Of a DNA stretch of 64,000 bases, positions 44,594 to 53,572 are shown piece by piece. Positions within the stretch are counted from its first letter, which is position 1; every line of letters begins with the position of its first letter. This DNA is from Streptomyces vilmorinianum (lineage in GTDB: Bacteria; Actinomycetota; Actinomycetes; Streptomycetales; Streptomycetaceae). The stretch is taken from positions 4,048,001 to 4,112,000 of the forward strand of contig NZ_CP040244.1 in assembly GCF_005517195.1 (NCBI RefSeq), in the 5' to 3' direction. The notes beneath the pieces are model-generated. The model ran no database searches. It was not told the origin of the DNA and worked only from the letters and a program-made list of their open reading frames with translations. Position numbers and translations under genes: made by a program.

Positions 44594-45598
44594 ATGGTAA
44601 CCCTCGCCGAGGTCGCCCGGCACGCCGGAGTGTCGGCGAGCACGGTGAGCTATGTCCTCAGCGGCAAGCGGCCCATCTCCGCGGCCACCCGGCTGCAGGT
44701 CGAGCAGAGCATCCGCGAGCTGGGATACCACCCGAACGCGGGCGCGCGGGCCCTGGCCAGCAGCAGGTCGAACATCATCGCGCTGATGGTTCCCCTGCGC
44801 ACCGACATGTACGTGCCGGTGATGATGGAGATCGCCATCGCGGTCGCCACGACGGCCCGGACGCACGGGTACGACGTTCTGCTGCTGACCGGCGAGGAGG
44901 GTCCCGAAGCCGTCCGCCGCGTCACCGGCAGTGGGCTCGCCGACGCGATGATCCTCATGGATGTCGAACTCGAGGACGAGCGGATGCCGTTGCTGCGCAG
45001 CACCGACCAGCCGTCCGTGCTGATCGGACTGCCCGCCGACACCTCAGGACTGACCTGCGTCGACCTCGACTTCAAGGCGACCGGCGCGTTGTGCGTCGAG
45101 CATCTGGCGACGCTCGGCCATCGCGACATCGCCGTCATCGGCGAGGCCCCCGCGGTCTACGAACGCCACACCGGCTTCGCCGAGCGCACCCTCGACGGAC
45201 TTCGTTCCCGAGCACGGGAGTTGGACATCAGAGTGCTGCACCGGCCGTGCGGCGGCGGCTACGACGCGATAGCCGCCGTCCTCACCCGCATCCTCGATGA
45301 GCGCCCGGGCACCTCCGGGTTCGTCGTGCAGAACGAGCAGGCGGTCGAGCCACTGCTCGCCCTGCTGCGCCGGCAGGGCCGCGCCGTCCCCGAGGACGTG
45401 TCGGTGGTCGCGATCTGCCCGGAACAGGTGGCCGTCCAGGCCTCGGTGCGACTGACCTCGGTCTCCATCCCCGCGCAGGAGATGGGCCGGCAGGCGGTGG
45501 AGCGTCTGGTCGCCAAGATCGACGGTCGCGGCACCGACGAAGTCTTGCTGATCGCACCCGAGTTGACGGTGCGGGCGAGTACCGGATCGGCGCCCTGA
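44594..45598 (+). CDS. LacI-family regulator, proposed master repressor of the xyloglucan locus
   Basis: A 334-residue protein from ATG 44594 with GGGAGAG ahead. The HTH is VTLAEVARHAGVSASTVSYVLSGKRPI, the hinge NAGARALASSRSNIIAL, and the effector domain follows (MVPLRTDMYVPVMMEIAIAV to LIAPELTVRASTGS). Two operators of the shared palindrome flank its promoter. The same palindrome precedes the GH3, GH36, ABC/GH74/GH42 and GH31 transcription units, so this is the natural candidate to bind them all. The effector is unknown, perhaps a xyloglucan oligosaccharide (inference). Confidence 0.9.
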   Translation: MVTLAEVARHAGVSASTVSYVLSGKRPISAATRLQVEQSIRELGYHPNAGARALASSRSNIIALMVPLRTDMYVPVMMEIAIAVATTARTHGYDVLLLTGEEGPEAVRRVTGSGLADAMILMDVELEDERMPLLRSTDQPSVLIGLPADTSGLTCVDLDFKATGALCVEHLATLGHRDIAVIGEAPAVYERHTGFAERTLDGLRSRARELDIRVLHRPCGGGYDAIAAVLTRILDERPGTSGFVVQNEQAVEPLLALLRRQGRAVPEDVSVVAICPEQVAVQASVRLTSVSIPAQEMGRQAVERLVAKIDGRGTDEVLLIAPELTVRASTGSAP

Positions 45599-45818
45599 CA
45601 CGTGGACCGGTGAGCCGTACGGGGGCGGTGCGACCGTGGTGGTCGGCGCCCCACTGGACCTCATCCCGCTGTTCCCGCGGGACGGGGCACGGCCGTCTGT
45701 AGCGGAGCAGCAGGATCGAGGGGGTGGCCGGACGGTGGAGGTCTTCCGGCCACCATCCTCCGTATGTCCGGCCAACTACTGTTCATCTCAGGCGAGTTCG
45801 ATGGGATAGGTTGGCTGG

Positions 45819-47006
45819 GTGTCCTCGTCTCCGCTCGCCCTCGCCCTCGCCAATCTCCTGGTGCGGCCGGCCTTCGGCTCCCGACGCGATCCCGGCCGGG
45901 TCTTCGACAGCATCGCCGCGGCCGTCGGGGAGGCGCCCGGTGACCGCCAGTTCGTCGACGACTTCCGGTCGCTGCTGGGCTGGTGGGCGAAGGCCGACCG
46001 GCTCACCCCGGTCGGCTGGCAGGCGGCGCAGACGCATGTGCGCCGGCATCTCACCAACCGGGCCCGCGTCCGGCGGCTGGTCGCCGAGCATCCGGAGATC
46101 GAGCGGGAGCCGATCGAGAAGCCGGTGTTCGTCGTGGGACTGCCGCGCACGGCCACCACGGTCACACACTCCGTGCTGTCGATCTCGGACGAGCACCGCT
46201 GTCCCCTGCTCTGGGAACTGCTCACGCCCGACCTGGACCTGCCGCCCCGGCAACGGCGGAAGGCGATCGCCGCCGGGCGTCGGCTGGTCCGGGGCGCCGA
46301 CCTCTTCGCGCCACGCTTCCGCGACATCCACGCGATGGCCTCCGAGGGTCCCGAGGAATGCACGTTCGCCCTCCCGCACGCCCTGATGCCGTTCTCCCAG
46401 GCCCGTATCCCCGAGTACCGGGAATGGCACTGCGAGCGGGACTTCGTCCCCGACTACCGGTATCTCAAGCAGGTCTACCAGGTACTGCAGTACGGCCGCC
46501 CACGGCGGCGCTGGATGCTGAAGTCCCCCATGCACCTGGAGAATCTGGACGCACTGCGCACGGTGTTCCCTGACGCCACGATCGTGTGGTGCCACCGCGA
46601 TCCGGTCACCGTCGTGGCGTCCTTCTGCTCTCTGGTCGAGCACGGCATGGCCGTCAGCACCCGCCCGCTCGACCTGGAGGGCATCGGCGCCACCTGGCTC
46701 GGCCTGCTGAGCCGCGCCATGACACGCGGCCTCGCGGCCCGGGCCGACATCCCGCCGGAGCAGTTGGTGGACGCCCCGTACTCCTGGCTCGGGTCCGCCC
46801 CCGCCACCGGTGCCCCCAAGCTCTACGCGGCCGTCGGCGCCCCTTGGGCGGAGGCGGACGCGGCCCGGCTCCCCGCGGCCGTCGCCCGCCCCAAGGGCGC
46901 CCGCAAGCACACCTACGACCTGAGCCGCTACGGCCTGAGCCGCTCCGATGTCGAGTCCGCGTTCGCGGACTACAACACACTGCGGGCCGAGGTCGACCGC
47001 GCCTGA
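45819..47006 (+). CDS. Sulfotransferase-family protein
   Basis: A 395-residue protein from GTG 45819. The PAPS-binding loop is readable as PVFVVGLPRTATTVTHSVL near residues 108-126, and the later MLKSPMHLENLDALRTVFPDA and WCHRDPVTVVASF match the 3'-phosphate-binding region of the Sulfotransfer_3 group. There is no signal peptide. The ribosome site is weak, and the 220 bp upstream hold no other gene. The acceptor is unknown. It converges on the GH12 gene and has no obvious link to xyloglucan. Confidence 0.85.
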   Translation: MSSSPLALALANLLVRPAFGSRRDPGRVFDSIAAAVGEAPGDRQFVDDFRSLLGWWAKADRLTPVGWQAAQTHVRRHLTNRARVRRLVAEHPEIEREPIEKPVFVVGLPRTATTVTHSVLSISDEHRCPLLWELLTPDLDLPPRQRRKAIAAGRRLVRGADLFAPRFRDIHAMASEGPEECTFALPHALMPFSQARIPEYREWHCERDFVPDYRYLKQVYQVLQYGRPRRRWMLKSPMHLENLDALRTVFPDATIVWCHRDPVTVVASFCSLVEHGMAVSTRPLDLEGIGATWLGLLSRAMTRGLAARADIPPEQLVDAPYSWLGSAPATGAPKLYAAVGAPWAEADAARLPAAVARPKGARKHTYDLSRYGLSRSDVESAFADYNTLRAEVDRA

Positions 47007-47042
47007 GGAGAACGCGGGACCGACCTCGGCCCTGGTGTCGGG

Positions 47043-47759
47043 TCAGCCGCCGTTGATGGTCAGGTTGTTGGTGTGGAAGTCGAGTCCGCCGGACGACGAG
47101 GTGATCTCATAGCCGAACTGGACATCGCCGATGGTCTCGTTGCCGGGCATCCAGCCCTTGGTGTAGGCGATCCAGTTGAGGATCGGCTTGACGTCCAGGG
47201 TGCCGGAGTGGGAGTCGGACGTCCGCAGGAACGAGAACACCTGGTTCGACCCGTTGGTGCCCTTGTAGACGTTCCAGTTGTGGCCGCCGAGGGTGACGTT
47301 GCCCTGATAGCTGCCGATCGGTCCTACTGCTCCGTTGTAGTTGACCCAGAGCATGATCTCGTACTGGTGGTCGGTGTCCCAGATGTCGTACGACGTGTTG
47401 TACGCGCCGGACGACGGGACGCTGACGTTGTAGTTGCTGGTGAGCCAGCCGAGCGAGTCGATCGTCTCGTTGATCGTCTTCGTTGCGTTGGGGTAGGACT
47501 TGATGCCGCCGGTGTTGGGGTGGTCGGCCCAGACACCCCAGTCGGTCCCGGAGTTGGCCCAGACACACTGGCTGCCGGCGCCGGACCCCCAGATGTTGTT
47601 GTAGAGCTTGTAGCCGTCCAGGCTGGTGCTGCCCCATGGGGCGCAGGAGTTCCAGACTGCTGCCGAAGCGGGGGCGGAGGCCAGGCCGACGGTGGCACCG
47701 AGAGCCATCGCCGGCGCCAGCACCGCCATGGTGATCTTGCGCATCGTGCCTTTGACCAT
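47043..47759 (-). CDS. Secreted GH12 endoglucanase / xyloglucanase
   Basis: A 238-residue protein with a Sec signal peptide (MRKITMAVLAPAMALGATVG, cleavage near ASA at 33) and a bare catalytic domain with no carbohydrate-binding module. The start at 47759 has GAAGGGA 4 bases ahead. The nucleophile Glu lies in HQYEIMLWVNY (residue 134) and the acid/base in VQFGYEITSSSG (219), the GH12 pair. The domain is a jelly-roll with many Asn/Ser/Gly/Trp. GH12 enzymes cut internal beta-1,4-glucan, and several prefer xyloglucan; its position beside GH74 favours that. No copy of the 14-bp operator is visible ahead of it. Confidence 0.92.
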   Translation of the reverse strand: MVKGTMRKITMAVLAPAMALGATVGLASAPASAAVWNSCAPWGSTSLDGYKLYNNIWGSGAGSQCVWANSGTDWGVWADHPNTGGIKSYPNATKTINETIDSLGWLTSNYNVSVPSSGAYNTSYDIWDTDHQYEIMLWVNYNGAVGPIGSYQGNVTLGGHNWNVYKGTNGSNQVFSFLRTSDSHSGTLDVKPILNWIAYTKGWMPGNETIGDVQFGYEITSSSGGLDFHTNNLTINGG

Positions 47760-47798
47760 GGTGTCCCTTCCACGGGTGGGGGGATTGTGGGGGGGGTG

Positions 47799-48360
47799 CT
47801 ACCACGCCCTCTGGCTGAGGACGTGGTCCTCTCCGGCGACGAGATCGATCGGCTGCGCGTCACCGGAAGACGTCCTGACTTCGATACGGGCCGTGCGAGT
47901 CGGCTGCAGATCCGCCGTCGCCCGGCCGGGCGCCCAGGTCCGTTCGACCGCGGCACCGGGGACCAGTCGGCGGGGGCGACTGGAGAAGCATCCCGACCAG
48001 TACGGCGGGCAGTGCTTGGGCGGCGTCGGCGTTCTGGACGTGGCGGTTCGGCCTGGGTGGAAGGGTTGCGCCCACTGGTGCGGACGGCGGTCGGTGAAAC
48101 CCTCCGCGGCGGTGCGGTCGCCTGCCAGGAGGCGGTCCTGGAGCGCGGGCAGTTCGGCGGCCGGCCGGGGCGGCCGCCGGTGCGCGCCGTCGCCGCTCGG
48201 CCGTACCAGGGTGTGATGGGGTGATGACGACCCGCTCTGCGTTCGGATCACCGAACACAAGGGCGCCGTGATGGCGGTTGCCGCTCGGGGAGCCGTCCTC
48301 CCAACGGGCGGCCGGGTGTGGGCCCCAGGTGCCGTGGACGGGCCCGTCGACAGCGGTCAT
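47799..48360 (-). pseudogene. GH95 alpha-L-fucosidase remnant
   Basis: The ATG at 48360 overlaps the GH42 stop (ATGA). The first frame reads VHGTWGPHPAARWEDGSPSG, then NRHHGALVFGDPNAERVV. After a frameshift a second frame continues HTLVRPSGDGAHR, PAAELPALQDRLLAGDRTAA and QWAQPFHP. This is the N-terminus of GH95 fucosidases. The second frame then jumps to VERTWAPGRATADLQPTRTA, resembling the C-terminal sandwich, and ends at 47799. Several hundred residues of the (alpha/alpha)6 catalytic barrel are deleted. It was probably the sixth gene of the ABC/GH74/GH42 operon. Confidence 0.65.
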
Positions 48361-50324
48361 GGCCTCAGCACCGCCACGCCGTAGCGGCCGAGGGTGACCC
48401 GGTCGGTGACGGACGTCCCCGTGAGGAGATCGTGGTGAGTGCCGGGCACCTCGACGGTCACCGGCTCGCGGCCGTGGTTGAGCACGAACAGCGCCTCGCC
48501 CCGGCGGACGGCCTCGACCTGCTCGGGGAGGCCGTCGAGCACCGGCCGCACGCCCGCGGCGGAGGCGATCCGGGCCAGCAGGTCGCGCAGCGCCTCCGGC
48601 TCCGGGAGCGTGGAGACGTACCAGGCCCGGCCCTTGCGCAGGACGGCGGGCAGTCCGTCGAGTTCACCGCCCTTGTACGGCACGCTCTCGTCGGCGGAAC
48701 CGTCGGCCTCCAGCTCCTCCGACCACAGGGACGCCCTGAAGCCCTCGCAGGTGACGGTCTCCCCCACGTCCAGCGGCCACCACTCGTGCAGGGTGCGGAT
48801 GCCGAACAGCTCTCGCAGCCGGGGATCCATGCCACCGGCGCGGACCCGGTCGTTCTCGTCGGCGACGCCGGTCTGGAAGCCGCAGACGAGGGTGCCGCCC
48901 CTGCGGACATGGGCGAGGAGATGGTCGATCGCCGCATCGGTGAGGGCGTAGAGCTGCGGCACGATGACCACGGAGTACGGCGTCAGGTCGTGCTCGGGGT
49001 GGGCGAAGTCGGCGGTGAGGTGCGCCTGCCAGAGAGCTCGGTGCCAGGCGCGCAGGACGTCCGGGTACTCCACCTGGCCGGACAGGCGGCCGTCCTGGGC
49101 GCCGGCCCACCAGGCGTGCCAGTCATGCAGGATCGTGATGTCCGCGGTGATGTTCCGGCCGGCCGTCTCGGCGGCGATCCGCTCCAGCTCCGCGCCGAGC
49201 TGCTTGACCTCCTGGTACGTCCGGCCCTCCTCCCCGGCATGGCTGACCATGCCGGAGTGGAACTTCTCCGCGCCCTGCCGGGACTGCCGCCACTGGAAGT
49301 AGCAGACGGCGTCGGCACCCCGGGCCACGGCCTGCAGGGACCAGAGCCGGTTGAGGCCCCGGGGCTTGGGGTGGTTCACGCCCCGCCAGTTGACGGGCCC
49401 GGCTGCCTGCTCCATGAGCATCCACGGCCCGCGCGCCTGGGAGCGGGTCATGTCCTGGACGAGGGCGCCGCTCTGGGCGCCCAGCGGGTCGCGCGGATCC
49501 GGGTAGATGTCGACGGAGACCACGTCCTCCTCCTCGGCCCAGCGCCAGGCGTCCTGGCCCATCCACAGCGGCATGAAGTTGCTGGTGACCGGGATGTTCG
49601 GGGTGTGGCGGCGGACGATGTCCCGCTCGGCGACGTAGCACTCCAGGAGCATGTCGGAGGTGAAGCGCCTGAAGTCAAGCACCTGGGTGGGGTTGCGCAT
49701 GTAGTGGGGCAGGCGGGGCGGCAGGATGCCGTCCCAGGTGTCGTAGCCCTGGCTCCAGAAGGCGGTGCCCCAGGCCTCGTTGAGGGCGCCGAGGGTGCCG
49801 TACTTCTCGCGCAGCCAGCGGCGGAAGGCTGCCGCGGCCTCGTCGCCGTAGTCGAAGGTGCAGTACTCGTTGTTGATGTGCCACATCGTCAGCGCCGGGT
49901 GGCCGGCGTACCGGGCGGCGAGGTCCTCGGTGATGGCGGCGGCGTAGCGCCGATAGGTGGCGCTGGAGTGCGAGAAGTGCTGCCGGCCGCCCCACCACTC
50001 GGTGCGGCCGTCCTCGGTGACGGGCAGGGTGTCCGGGTGCAGTCGGCCCATCCAGGGCGGGGGCGAGGCGGTCGGGGTGGCGAGCACGACGCCGATGTCG
50101 TTGTCGTTCATCAGATCCATCAGCGTGTCCAGCCTGCCGAACTCCCGTGCGCCCGGCTCCGGTTCCAGCGTCGACCAGGAGAAGACGCCGAGGGTGACCG
50201 AGTTGACCCCGGCCGCTTTCATCAGCCGGACGTCCTCGTGCCAGGTCTCCTCGGGCCACTGCTCCGGGTTGTAGTCGCCGCCGAAGAGAAGGCGGCCGCG
50301 GGTCGCGTCGCTCAGGCCGGGCAT
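48357..50324 (-). CDS. GH42 beta-galactosidase
   Basis: A 655-residue protein without signal peptide, normal for GH42. The barrel begins GDYNPEQWPEETWHEDVRLM. The acid/base Glu lies in MWHINNEYCTFDYG near 150, and the nucleophile Glu in WMLMEQAAGPVNWRG near 304. A trimerisation domain (SVVIVPQLYALTDAAIDHLL) and C-terminal beta domain (ALFVLNHGREPVTVEV) follow. Its start overlaps the GH74 stop (TGATG). In this context it probably removes beta-galactose from the side chains of imported xyloglucan oligosaccharides. Confidence 0.93.
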   Translation of the reverse strand: MPGLSDATRGRLLFGGDYNPEQWPEETWHEDVRLMKAAGVNSVTLGVFSWSTLEPEPGAREFGRLDTLMDLMNDNDIGVVLATPTASPPPWMGRLHPDTLPVTEDGRTEWWGGRQHFSHSSATYRRYAAAITEDLAARYAGHPALTMWHINNEYCTFDYGDEAAAAFRRWLREKYGTLGALNEAWGTAFWSQGYDTWDGILPPRLPHYMRNPTQVLDFRRFTSDMLLECYVAERDIVRRHTPNIPVTSNFMPLWMGQDAWRWAEEEDVVSVDIYPDPRDPLGAQSGALVQDMTRSQARGPWMLMEQAAGPVNWRGVNHPKPRGLNRLWSLQAVARGADAVCYFQWRQSRQGAEKFHSGMVSHAGEEGRTYQEVKQLGAELERIAAETAGRNITADITILHDWHAWWAGAQDGRLSGQVEYPDVLRAWHRALWQAHLTADFAHPEHDLTPYSVVIVPQLYALTDAAIDHLLAHVRRGGTLVCGFQTGVADENDRVRAGGMDPRLRELFGIRTLHEWWPLDVGETVTCEGFRASLWSEELEADGSADESVPYKGGELDGLPAVLRKGRAWYVSTLPEPEALRDLLARIASAAGVRPVLDGLPEQVEAVRRGEALFVLNHGREPVTVEVPGTHHDLLTGTSVTDRVTLGRYGVAVLRP

Positions 50325-52546
50325 CAGACGGGCTCCCCGTACTGCACGCCGCGCCCGTTGGTGCCGAGGTAGACCCGGCCGTACACGCGCGGATCGCCGG
50401 TGATGGCCCGGCCGATCCAGCCCCACTGGTGCTGGTCGTCGTTGATCCGCACCCAGCTCTTCGCCTCGTCGTCGGAGCGGTGGACGGCGTTGAAGCCCTC
50501 GGTCGCGCCGACCATGTAGATCGCCGGGTAGGTGGCGCCCGGGGCGGCCTTGCCGAAGCCCAGGGTGTGCGAGGACTGGCAGCTGCCGACCTTGGTGAAG
50601 GTGGCTCCGCTGTCGGTGGAGCGGTACAGCCCGGCCTCCTTCGCGCTGAGCCACAGATCACCGGAGCGTCCCGGTGCCGCGGTCAGCTGGAACTGCGCGT
50701 CGCCCGAGGGCAGGTCGGTGGCCGTGACGGTGAAGGTCAGGCCGCTGTCGGTGCTGGCGTGGACCGTGCCGGCGGTCGTGTCATAGGCGTAGAAGAGCGT
50801 CGGGTCCACGGGGTCCGCGACCATGACGGCGCCCTTCGGGACGGAGGTGGCCTCGGACCAGGTGGCGCCGTTGTCCGTCGAGCGGTACGCCGGGTTGACG
50901 CTGCCGTTCGAGGACCCGAGGGACCACAGAAGCACACTGCCGTCGGCGTTGGTGACGATCGGGCCGGGCGCGTCCTTGGCGGCGGCCGGCTGTGACGCGA
51001 AGGGCGACCAGGTCCGTCCGCCGTCGTTCGACCAGGCGCCGTTGGCGCTCCCGCTCCAGCCGGTGCGCACGACGTACGAGGGCCGGGCCGCGGCCTGGGC
51101 GAGTCCCGTCGTCGAACCGAACACGGGGTTCGACGCCATGCCGCGCGAGGGGGATGCCGTGAGCGAGTCGTGGTACATCACGCCGATGTCACCGTTGCCG
51201 CTGATCAGATGCGCCTCTCCGACCGGCGGCGAGATCAGATGGAGGATGGCGGTCTCCTCCAGGCCGCGGATCTGCGGCGCCCAGCGCCTGAGGTCGCGCG
51301 TGCCGTACAGGGTCGCGCCGGTTCCGTAGACGACGTGCCCGGAGTCGAACGGGTCGAGGCCGAGGGCCTGGATCCACCAGCCGAACTTCGGCTTGTCGTC
51401 ACCCCACTTGAGGTAGGGGGTCTCGGAGACGTCGAGGACGGCCTCGTCCTTCAGGGACGTCCAGGTGCGGCCGCCGTCGGTGGAACGAAAGACGGTGTCG
51501 ATCTCGGCCCAGCGGTTGTTGGTGGACACGACGAGCGTCCCGGGCCGACGGGCGTCGACGGCGATGCCGCCGTAGCCGAAGGCGTCGGTCCCGCCGTCGC
51601 TCGTCGCCCCGCCGGGCTTCACGGGGGTGACCTCGGTCCACTTCCCGTTCGTCGTCAGCAGCTTGTGCACGCTGCCGTCGGACTGACCGTTGGGGCCGGG
51701 GGCGTTGGCATACGTCACGTACAGCTCACGGGTGAGGCGGTCGTACGCGGCGCGGATCGGCACCGTCGCGGCGATGCCGGTCGGCTGCCCTGGGACGGGC
51801 TCCCAGGTCCTTCCGTCGGACGTGCGGTACAGGTTGGGGCGGTCGGCGGTGCCGTCGGAGTCGCCCCAGCCGGCGTAGACGGCACGGCCCGCGGCGACCA
51901 GGAGGGTGATGCCCTGGCCGGTGGCGCTCGGGGTGGCCGGGAAGTCCGCGGGCTGCCAGGTGGCGCCTCGGTCTGTCGACTTGAGCAGCCCGTCGTGCCG
52001 AGTGCCGAGCCACAGCGTGTCGCAGTTCCGCGGGTCGACCAAAAGCCGTTCACCGCATCCGCGCCCGTCCTCGTTGGCTCCGAGCTTCACGGTGAGGTCC
52101 GTGCGCTTCCACGTGGCACCCCGGTCCTCGGACCGCAGCACGGCCCCGTTGCCGGCCCAGGGCTGCGTGTACGTGCCGAGGGCCAGGTACAGCCGGTTCC
52201 GGTGGGTCGGGTCGACGGCCATGGCCTCGACGCCGAGGAGGTTCCAGTCGTCCCAGCCGAGGTGGTCGGTCAGCGGGATCCAGCGGTCGGTGCGGTCGTC
52301 CCAGCGGTAGGCGCCCCCGATGTCGGTCCTGGCGTAGGCGAGCCCTCGTACCGACGGGTGGAACAGCACCCCGCTGATGAACCCGGTGCCGCCCATGACG
52401 GCGCTGCGCCACCGATAGCCGCTCTCGGCGACGGCCGAGCGGGCGGCGGCCTGCGCCTGCCCCGAAACCGCGGGCAGGGAGACGACCGCGGCGGCGGCAG
52501 CGGAACCGGCAAGAACGGAGCGCCTGCTGAGGTGAAACCTGCTCAT
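50324..52546 (-). CDS. Secreted GH74 xyloglucanase
   Basis: A 740-residue protein with a Tat signal peptide (RFHLSRRSVLAGSAAAAAVV, AQA cleavage near 33). It consists of two seven-bladed propellers with many sialidase-type SxDxGxTW repeats (SEDRGATWK, STDRGATWQ, STDGGRTWT, STDNGATWS). The base Asp lies in YARTDIGGAYRWDDR near 75, and the second catalytic Asp in ISGNGDIGVMYHD near 460, matching GH74. There is no carbohydrate-binding module. It cuts the xyloglucan backbone outside the cell. It lies in the operon between the importer and GH42, which defines the locus as xyloglucan-related. Confidence 0.93.
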   Translation of the reverse strand: MSRFHLSRRSVLAGSAAAAAVVSLPAVSGQAQAAARSAVAESGYRWRSAVMGGTGFISGVLFHPSVRGLAYARTDIGGAYRWDDRTDRWIPLTDHLGWDDWNLLGVEAMAVDPTHRNRLYLALGTYTQPWAGNGAVLRSEDRGATWKRTDLTVKLGANEDGRGCGERLLVDPRNCDTLWLGTRHDGLLKSTDRGATWQPADFPATPSATGQGITLLVAAGRAVYAGWGDSDGTADRPNLYRTSDGRTWEPVPGQPTGIAATVPIRAAYDRLTRELYVTYANAPGPNGQSDGSVHKLLTTNGKWTEVTPVKPGGATSDGGTDAFGYGGIAVDARRPGTLVVSTNNRWAEIDTVFRSTDGGRTWTSLKDEAVLDVSETPYLKWGDDKPKFGWWIQALGLDPFDSGHVVYGTGATLYGTRDLRRWAPQIRGLEETAILHLISPPVGEAHLISGNGDIGVMYHDSLTASPSRGMASNPVFGSTTGLAQAAARPSYVVRTGWSGSANGAWSNDGGRTWSPFASQPAAAKDAPGPIVTNADGSVLLWSLGSSNGSVNPAYRSTDNGATWSEATSVPKGAVMVADPVDPTLFYAYDTTAGTVHASTDSGLTFTVTATDLPSGDAQFQLTAAPGRSGDLWLSAKEAGLYRSTDSGATFTKVGSCQSSHTLGFGKAAPGATYPAIYMVGATEGFNAVHRSDDEAKSWVRINDDQHQWGWIGRAITGDPRVYGRVYLGTNGRGVQYGEPV

Positions 52547-52645
52547 GACATACCTCTGTCCTGACGAAAGGGGGAGAGCGAGCTGGGATCAGGGGCGCGG
52601 GGCCGTGTCGATGTGCGGCTCCGTCGCGTGGGCGCGACCAGAGCG

Positions 52646-53572
52646 TCAGCCCTTGATGGCTCCCGTGAGCATGCCCTTCTTGAAGTGCCGCTGGACGAAC
52701 GGGGAGGCGACCGCGACCGGGATCAGCGCGAGGACCATGACGGCCATCTGCAGTCCCAGGGCGGAGAGTTGGCCGGTACGTACCGCCTGCTGGAGGCCGG
52801 TCGGTGCCTCGGTGTTCTTCTGGACCAGCTGGATGAGCACGTTCTGCAGCGGCATCATCTCCTGGTCGCTGAGGTAGATGGACGCGTTGAACCACGCACT
52901 CCAGTACCCGACCGCGTAGAACAGCGAGATGACGGCCAGCACCGCGCGCGACAGCGGCATGATGATGGTCAGCAGGATGCGCAGCTCACTGGCCCCGTCG
53001 ATGCGGGCGGACTCGGTGAGTTCGGGTGAGATCCCCATGAAGAAGGCCCGCAGCACGAGGATGTTGAAGACACTGACGGCACTCGGCAGGATCAGCGACA
53101 GATAGGTGTCGGTGAGACCCAGCGACTGCACCAGAAGGTACGTCGGAATGAGGCCGGCCCCGAAGAACATGGTCGCCATGATGGCCATCAGGAAGAGCCG
53201 ATGGCCCAGACTCCCCGGCCGCGACAGGCCGTACGCCGCCAGCACCGACACCGTCATCGAGAACAGCGTGCCGAAGAGCGTGACACCGACCGAGACCATG
53301 ATCGCCCGGCTGACCTGGCCACCGCTGAGCAGTTCCGTGTAGTTGACGAAGGTGATGCCCTGGGGGATCACGACGAGGCCGCCGACCTGGTCGATCACAG
53401 GCTTCGGGGAGAGGCTGGTGACGATCACGATCCACAGCGGACCGAGCACCCCCAGACAGCAGAGCACGAGGAAGGCGCCCTTGGCGGTGAGTCCCGCCTT
53501 GCTCGGCGGCTCCTCCCACACAGGGCGGGCGGGAGCCTTGAGGCTGCGGATGAGCTGCGTGTTGAGGCTCAC
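52646..53572 (-). CDS. ABC sugar permease (LplC/MalG type)
   Basis: A 308-residue protein from GTG 53572, coupled by GTGA overlap to the previous permease. Six membrane helices start at AFLVLCCLGVLGPLWIVIVTS. The EAA loop reads LTESARIDGASELRILLTIIMP, and the tail FKKGMLTGAIKG is typical of LplC-type permeases that pair with ~550-residue binding proteins. It carries oligosaccharides inward together with the next permease and an ATPase encoded elsewhere. Confidence 0.92.
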   Translation of the reverse strand: MSLNTQLIRSLKAPARPVWEEPPSKAGLTAKGAFLVLCCLGVLGPLWIVIVTSLSPKPVIDQVGGLVVIPQGITFVNYTELLSGGQVSRAIMVSVGVTLFGTLFSMTVSVLAAYGLSRPGSLGHRLFLMAIMATMFFGAGLIPTYLLVQSLGLTDTYLSLILPSAVSVFNILVLRAFFMGISPELTESARIDGASELRILLTIIMPLSRAVLAVISLFYAVGYWSAWFNASIYLSDQEMMPLQNVLIQLVQKNTEAPTGLQQAVRTGQLSALGLQMAVMVLALIPVAVASPFVQRHFKKGMLTGAIKG

